In this document: in pieces, positions 5,558-7,074 of the stretch
How the letters are laid out: every line of letters starts with the position of its first letter
Position numbering within the stretch: position 1 is the first letter of the stretch
Notes under the pieces: generated by a model
The model's database searches: none
What the model was told of the DNA's origin: nothing
Seen by the model: only the letters and a program-made list of their open reading frames with translations
Translations under genes and position numbers: made by a program
Source: Candidatus Neomicrothrix sp. UBA7388
GTDB lineage: Bacteria; Actinomycetota; Acidimicrobiia; Acidimicrobiales; Poriferisodalaceae
Assembly (NCBI GenBank): GCA_002470695.1
Contig: DKNM01000061.1
Location: 1-7,074 of the forward strand
DNA length: 7,074 nucleotides
Direction of reading: 5' to 3'

Positions 5558-7074
5558 GTGAAAGAAACGCTAGTTCTAGGCGTAACTCAAGAAGTCTTTC
5601 AAGCTGCTCCCGGGCGCGCCAAATTTAGCATCGTCGTCAAAAATCACGGTTCGGAGACCGAAAGCATATTCCTCAGGATCATCGGAGCTCCTGAAGGCCA
5701 CATAGATGCCCGGCCCTTGGAGGTCGGCCCCGGTGACGAGGAGACCCTATCGATAGTGCTTACGATCCCGCCCGGGTTTCCTGATGGAAAACACGAAGTC
5801 CAATTTGACTTAATCGAAGTAGGAACTGCTCGACAGCGAACCTCCCAAATCGAAATTATTGAAATACCTGACACTTCAGCCGTGACGCTTCGAGTCCTGC
5901 CCTCTTCTATGTGGAAACGCAAAGGAGGAAGAATCAGGGTCCAAGTTCGAAACCGTTCAGAAGACGACCTGAAACTTAGCCTTGAAAGCTTCCCAGAGAG
6001 CGAAGATCTAAGGGTTCGATTAGATGCGACTGAGCTGAACATCGCCGGGTACAGCCGAGCAACCGTCCACGGCAAAATCCGCAGCAGTCTTAGGTTTCTC
6101 GGCCGAGAACGAAATCTGGGATTTTCAGTAGTCGGTTGGTCCAATGGAGACCCGATCTATGGACGAGGTGTTCTCCGCCAACGAGCAGTATTTTCCAACG
6201 GACCCCAATCTCTAATGATCGCTCTATTCCTAATCGTCGCATTTCTCGGCCTTGGAGTACTGGGTTTGAGGCTCATGAGCGACTCCGAGCAAGTGCTCCC
6301 GAAGCCATTAGAAATAGCTGATGCTGAGGCAATTCCGGTGAGTGATAGCTCCTCGTCAAGGCAATTCACGCTTTCGGGTACCGTAGTCCTCAGCGACGGA
6401 AGCTCTGCCTCAGGTACAAAGGTCACTTGGACTAAATTCGTTGGACTCGAAGAAACGGTTGACCCAAATCAGCCAGTCACCAGGAGAAAATCGGTAACAC
6501 TCTCCGACGATTCGTTTGTTCTTCCGGGCCTTTCTTTGGACTCGCCTTACGAGATTTACGTGTCGCGAGACGGCTATGTGCCTGTTTCTCGGATCATTGC
6601 TGGCGACGGTGAATTATTCGCCCTAGGAGAAATAACGCTTAACCCGGCTGATGGTCAACTAGAAGTGCAGATTTTCGATGCAGCAAGTCCCGCAGTAAAC
6701 CTTGGAGGAGTCGATCTCCGGTTGACTGGCGTAGATGGGTCCCTACTAGCACGCACCTCTGAACTACCGGGCTCGCTAGGCTCCTACACGTTTTCTTCTC
6801 TGAGCGTCCCCGGAACCTACATCCTTGAAGCCTTCAAGTCTGACTACGGGACGTTGAGTCAGATAGTCGAACTGAAACCAAATCAAAAACCTAATTTAGT
6901 GTGCGGAGATGACGGTGCAAATAGTCCCAGCGCCCAAGGCGTCGCTGCGCAAAACTCTCAACAGATATCTTTCGAGCCAGCTTTTGGCGAGGCTGAACCT
7001 ATCTTGAGGTGCGGCCTCTCAAAAACAAATACAACAATTAGCGGATACGTTGAATTATTAAGCACAACACAACC
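5558..7074 (+). CDS. Third paralogue: NEW3-like domains, central helix, carboxypeptidase-regulatory-like tail (3' end outside window)
   Basis: The frame is open from GTG 5558 to the window edge (505 codons and two extra bases) with no stop. Residues 1-104 align with the N-terminus of the middle protein: compare VGPGDEE (57-62 region) with its FPGESG, and FPDGKHEV (74-81) with FPAGRHDV. Residues 106-212 form the second domain, with R-F-L-G (179-182) where the paralogue has R-P-W-F-G. There is no signal peptide. A helix at about 219-239 (core LFLIVAFLGLGVLG) follows arginines 203, 207 and 209, which predicts N-inside topology. An acidic, serine-rich linker leads to regulatory-like domains at about 268-362 and 366-440. 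A longer spacer with cysteines 449 and 485 follows, and a third domain begins near 494 as the window ends. It lies 100 bases after the middle gene in the same direction, so co-transcription is possible. The true length and number of tail domains are unknown, and I see no enzymatic motif. Confidence 0.88.
   Translation, partial: MKETLVLGVTQEVFQAAPGRAKFSIVVKNHGSETESIFLRIIGAPEGHIDARPLEVGPGDEETLSIVLTIPPGFPDGKHEVQFDLIEVGTARQRTSQIEIIEIPDTSAVTLRVLPSSMWKRKGGRIRVQVRNRSEDDLKLSLESFPESEDLRVRLDATELNIAGYSRATVHGKIRSSLRFLGRERNLGFSVVGWSNGDPIYGRGVLRQRAVFSNGPQSLMIALFLIVAFLGLGVLGLRLMSDSEQVLPKPLEIADAEAIPVSDSSSSRQFTLSGTVVLSDGSSASGTKVTWTKFVGLEETVDPNQPVTRRKSVTLSDDSFVLPGLSLDSPYEIYVSRDGYVPVSRIIAGDGELFALGEITLNPADGQLEVQIFDAASPAVNLGGVDLRLTGVDGSLLARTSELPGSLGSYTFSSLSVPGTYILEAFKSDYGTLSQIVELKPNQKPNLVCGDDGANSPSAQGVAAQNSQQISFEPAFGEAEPILRCGLSKTNTTISGYVELLSTTQ

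Noticed and set aside
5644..6144. 166-codon open frame on the minus strand
   Set aside because: It is antisense to the third gene, whose plus-strand translation aligns with the upstream paralogue. The minus-strand product is rich in R, S and P with no recognisable domain.

Overview
The window holds three consecutive genes on the plus strand, all of one recognisable type: large single-pass membrane proteins with no catalytic motif that I can see. The full architecture shows in the middle gene (1639-5457). It has two immunoglobulin-like domains of the NEW3/NPCBM-associated kind, one transmembrane helix, and a long tail of beta-sandwich domains resembling the carboxypeptidase regulatory-like (CarboxypepD_reg) family. 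The left gene (1-1440) is very probably only the tail half of such a protein, because it begins inside what looks like the transmembrane helix. The right gene (5558-7074, still open at the edge) starts from GTG, has the N-terminal pair of domains, the helix and the first tail domains, and then runs off the window. No RNA gene, mobile element, CRISPR array or enzyme was found.

The organism is probably an actinobacterium of moderate G+C content, by eye around half G+C. The main reason is the N-terminal half. The motif R-x-W-F-G-x-P in the second domain, and the phrase 'QKP..gRW' entering the helix, resemble from memory a family of actinobacterial proteins that databases label 'hydrolytic protein'. 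This is recognition by eye, not a search. That label is not supported here: I see no hydrolase active site.

Layout: the end of paralogue A (1-1440); a 198-base gap with one convincing stem-loop plus T-run terminator (about 1536-1565) and a second, weaker hairpin region (1578-1608); paralogue B (1639-5457, 1272 residues); a 100-base gap without a convincing signal; and paralogue C (5558 to the edge, at least 505 residues). The gaps contain no further gene.

How they may work together (inference): none of the visible N-termini has a signal peptide, basic residues lie before the helix, and all paired cysteines lie after it. This predicts N-terminal domains in the cytoplasm and repeat tails outside the membrane. 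Such proteins could couple a cytoplasmic partner to something in the envelope. As I recall, relatives in Streptomyces are encoded in or beside contractile injection (phage-tail-like) loci. No such gene lies in this window, so that link is a hypothesis about the neighbourhood.
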